Part shown: positions 62,253 through 64,000 of the stretch, in pieces
Position numbering within the stretch: the stretch's first letter is position 1
How the letters are laid out: every line of letters starts with the position of its first letter
Source: Pseudobacteriovorax antillogorgiicola
GTDB lineage: Bacteria > Bdellovibrionota_B > Oligoflexia > Oligoflexales > CAIYRB01
Reading direction: 5' to 3'
DNA: 64,000 nucleotides
NCBI GenBank assembly: GCA_945862295.1
Contig: CAMAXT010000003.1
Coordinates: 21,544-85,543 of the forward strand
Notes under the pieces: generated by a model
What the model was told of the DNA's origin: nothing
The model's input: only the letters and a program-made list of their open reading frames with translations
Databases searched by the model: none
Position numbers and translations under genes: made by a program

Positions 62253-62754
62253 GGTTTGGAGGACTGCCGAAACTAGCTTTAAAAATCAACGCATCCTCAC
62301 CATTGGCATAGTACCTTTTTCTTGTTCCGATGAGCTCCAAGTCGAGCGTTTTATAGAGTTTCTGCGCGGCCGTATTTGAAATTCTAACTTCCAAAAACAA
62401 GGCCTCGATTTCTTTCTTAGCAGCTAACTCTTGAAAGACTTTTTCCATCAGTACGCGTCCAATTTTTTTTGTACGCGCCTCTGGCCTAACATAAACATAC
62501 AGAAGGTCCGCTGAAAAAGGACCAACATCTACCAGCGCTGCTCCTGCCCACTCTTTCGAATCAGCGCTATCTGCCGAATAAATCAAAAGACAGCCAGGAC
62601 GTGACAGCGCCGACAGAACGCTATCGTACTCCCAAAACTGCTCTGGTCCCAAATGCCAAGCTTGAACGATACTTTCCAGAGCAGCCAACTGGCTACTTGT
62701 TCTCTTAAACAAGAACACTGATAGTGCTTCCGTTCTAGTTTCCACCCGCAGCAC
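62227..62754 (-). CDS. GNAT acetyltransferase (RimI-like)
   Basis: 175 residues. VYVRPEARTKKIGRVLMEKVF is the acetyl-CoA-binding A motif (R/Q-x-x-G-x-G/A variant) and LEVRISNTAAQKLYKTLDLELIG the RimI-type B motif. N-terminal acetylation of a ribosomal protein or similar is possible. The start is GTG at 62754 or, better spaced from AGGAG, GTG 62745. It overlaps the upstream gene by 20 bases and the heptosyltransferase by 26. Confidence 0.85.
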   Translation of the reverse strand: MLRVETRTEALSVFLFKRTSSQLAALESIVQAWHLGPEQFWEYDSVLSALSRPGCLLIYSADSADSKEWAGAALVDVGPFSADLLYVYVRPEARTKKIGRVLMEKVFQELAAKKEIEALFLEVRISNTAAQKLYKTLDLELIGTRKRYYANGEDALIFKASFGSPPNHESEPSRG

Positions 62755-63385
62755 TCCTAGGGTTAGGAGCTATGTCGACGAATTGATTTGTTCCTTCGTA
62801 ACGCCGCACGATCGATCTTTCCGTTATTTCGGTTAACCATAGAGGCGCAGCTCCTGGCTGATCTTCGATTTCACCAGTATTATCAGTTGTTGATGCTTGT
62901 CGATCTTTACTTCGTCTAAACGACGCAACGCGAATGACTGAATCCAATACGCGCGTTACCCCAACTTGATCTGCCCCCAATCTTGTCATTGTCGAACGAA
63001 AGACGTCAGACTTTTTACTCTTCTCCTGAATCAAGCTTACGAATTTTTCGATGAGTTGATCTGGTGTTTGCAAACCACCGAGACGCAGCACTTCTTGGTA
63101 GACAATCATGTCCTCAGTAAACACTGTTACTGCTTCATTCCAGTTTGCAGCATTGACTACTCGCGCAGATTCAATGCCCGTATTCTTCCGCAAACTCTCT
63201 TTAACAATGATATACATTTCAATTTGGCGTTGCGTGTAGGTTACGTTATTGACCGCCAAAACCGCTCTATCACCGACCTGTGCAAAGGCAATATTTGCGG
63301 GGAGCATTCCCAAAAATGTCGATAGAAAAACGCATGCTTTGATCAACTTCAACATACGAGTTGTAGCACATGTCTTAATCTGCAT
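62735..63385 (-). CDS. Periplasmic SurA-N-terminal-like protein
   Basis: ATG 63385 (GGAG 5 bases upstream) is preferred over GTG 63391. Signal peptide through LGMLPANIAFA, then VLAVNNVTYTQRQIEMYIIVKESL, a block like the N-terminal chaperone domain of SurA. No PPIase domain follows; the rest is helical. It may be a small envelope chaperone. First gene of the minus operon with RimI and the heptosyltransferase. Confidence 0.6.
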   Translation of the reverse strand: MQIKTCATTRMLKLIKACVFLSTFLGMLPANIAFAQVGDRAVLAVNNVTYTQRQIEMYIIVKESLRKNTGIESARVVNAANWNEAVTVFTEDMIVYQEVLRLGGLQTPDQLIEKFVSLIQEKSKKSDVFRSTMTRLGADQVGVTRVLDSVIRVASFRRSKDRQASTTDNTGEIEDQPGAAPLWLTEITERSIVRRYEGTNQFVDIAPNPRSAAGGN

Positions 63386-63613
63386 CGTCACTCCAAAGCA
63401 TTGATGGGATAGGGTTTCAGAACATTATAAACGGCAATGTCAAGTTATTTACACCAGCCAATTTTACACCGAATCTGCCAATAAATATTACCATTTTGAG
63501 TACAAATTTCCTTCATACAGCTCGTCGGCATGAAAAAATGCTGCATTTTGTTCAGATCACTAAAAGAAACACTATTGACAGAATATTTTTTGAAAAACAT
63601 GTGGCACAAATGC

Positions 63614-63641
63614 TTGACTAAAATCTCGATCGTTGTAAACC
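63614..63641 (+). promoter_or_regulatory. Possible promoter of the HU gene
   Basis: TTGACT (63614-63619) and TAAACC (63636-63641) with a 16-base spacer lie 65 bases before the start. A second TTGACA at 63575-63580 has only a weak -10. The stretch 63392-63705 holds no gene; it is AT-rich promoter sequence for both directions. Confidence 0.4.
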
Positions 63642-63705
63642 TGTAGTCATCGAAACTAATCGATCATATTATTTAAGATATTTTAACGCTCCTGGAGGTA
63701 TCTCT

Positions 63706-63978
63706 ATGAATAAAGCCGAACTCGTCGAAGCAATGGCTAAAGTAACCCAGCTCACTAAGGCTGATACTGAGAGAACGCTCGATGCTTTCATCGACGTCGT
63801 CAACAAGAACATCAAGAAGAAAGACGGTGTCAAGTTGGTTGGCTTCGGTACATTCACTGCTTCTAACCGCAAAGCTCGCGTTGGACGCAATCCACAAACT
63901 GGCGAAGAAATTCAGATCCCTGCTCGCAAGGTTCCTGTATTCCGTCCAGGAAAAGAACTCAAAGATTCAGTTAGGTAA
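63706..63978 (+). CDS. hup: HU-family DNA-binding protein
   Basis: 90 residues: MNKAELVEAMA, VKLVGFGTFTASNRKARVGRN and IPARKVPVFRPGKELKD are diagnostic for HU, the nucleoid-associated dimer that bends DNA without sequence specificity. GGAGG precedes the ATG. AT-rich upstream region of over 300 bases suggests strong expression. A hairpin follows the stop. Confidence 0.96.
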   Translation: MNKAELVEAMAKVTQLTKADTERTLDAFIDVVNKNIKKKDGVKLVGFGTFTASNRKARVGRNPQTGEEIQIPARKVPVFRPGKELKDSVR

Positions 63979-63982
63979 GTCC

Positions 63983-64000
63983 CGGCGTCTGTCGCCGAGC
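63983..64000 (+). terminator. Start of a hairpin terminator after HU
   Basis: CGGCG (63983-63987) pairs with CGCCG (63993-63997) over a 5-base loop, right after the stop. The T-run would lie beyond the window edge. Confidence 0.45.

Noticed and set aside
1..64000. tRNA or rRNA genes
   Set aside because: I looked for TPsiC-like GGTTCGAATCC arms and rRNA-like blocks and found none outside coding sequence; a covariance search would be decisive.

Overview
The window looks like chromosomal DNA of a Gram-negative, envelope-rich bacterium. Evidence includes many lipoproteins with lipoboxes, outer-membrane beta-barrel candidates, a heptosyltransferase, PbpC with a bacterial alpha-2-macroglobulin, c-type cytochromes and HU. 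Moderate base composition, frequent GTG/TTG starts and many secreted proteins of unknown family would suit a deltaproteobacterial or Bdellovibrionota/Oligoflexia-like lineage. That placement is an inference; there is no rRNA or tRNA gene to test it.

Layout. 1-5 kb: a methyltransferase-like gene cut by the left edge, secreted proteins of unknown role, and decayed reading frames. 5.3-10.3 kb: a compact type II fatty-acid-synthase operon (reductase, FabA, FabZ, ketosynthase, ACP, acyltransferase) facing a phosphopantetheinyl transferase. 10.5-20.3 kb: a 7TM SpoIIE-type phosphatase, a caspase/C11-like lipoprotein with a 21-bp coding minisatellite, a LysR/cytochrome-peroxidase deletion scar, a membrane protein, an esterase, an exonuclease with a UvrC-like domain, and dihydroorotase. 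20.4-25.0 kb: heme-plus-barrel cytochromes ending in YceI, closed by a nested palindromic element. 25.2-32.1 kb: a two-DNA-binding-domain regulator, then an operon of an ATP-grasp/PLP-decarboxylase fusion, a transglutaminase-like protein and a urea-transporter-like protein, divergent from a C39-like cysteine peptidase. 32.2-37.3 kb: membrane and lipoproteins, then a TlpA-TlpA-DUF4266-DUF3570 locus. 37.3-38.2 kb: gene remnants and a candidate structured small RNA. 38.2-43.1 kb: EamA exporter, cupredoxin, CGFS glutaredoxin, Cys/Met PLP enzyme and a sensor-less histidine kinase. 43.2-51.2 kb: pbpC and alpha-2-macroglobulin. 51.4-58.0 kb: PilZ protein, uridine kinase and an mmsA-urc1-urc4-upp operon matching the URC route of uracil catabolism. 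58.1-64.0 kb: lipoprotein, RlmI-like methyltransferase, small secreted protein, heptosyltransferase/RimI/SurA-like operon and HU.

How genes work together. The best supported functional units are the URC uracil-degradation operon (UMP formation, ring opening, semialdehyde oxidation), the fatty-acid operon with its own ACP and activating enzyme, the PbpC/alpha-2-macroglobulin pair, and the cytochrome/barrel/YceI locus. The most unusual unit is the ATP-grasp/decarboxylase operon, whose product is unknown. At least four places show genes missing their 5' ends at junctions or carrying frame lesions, which suggests ongoing local deletion and decay.
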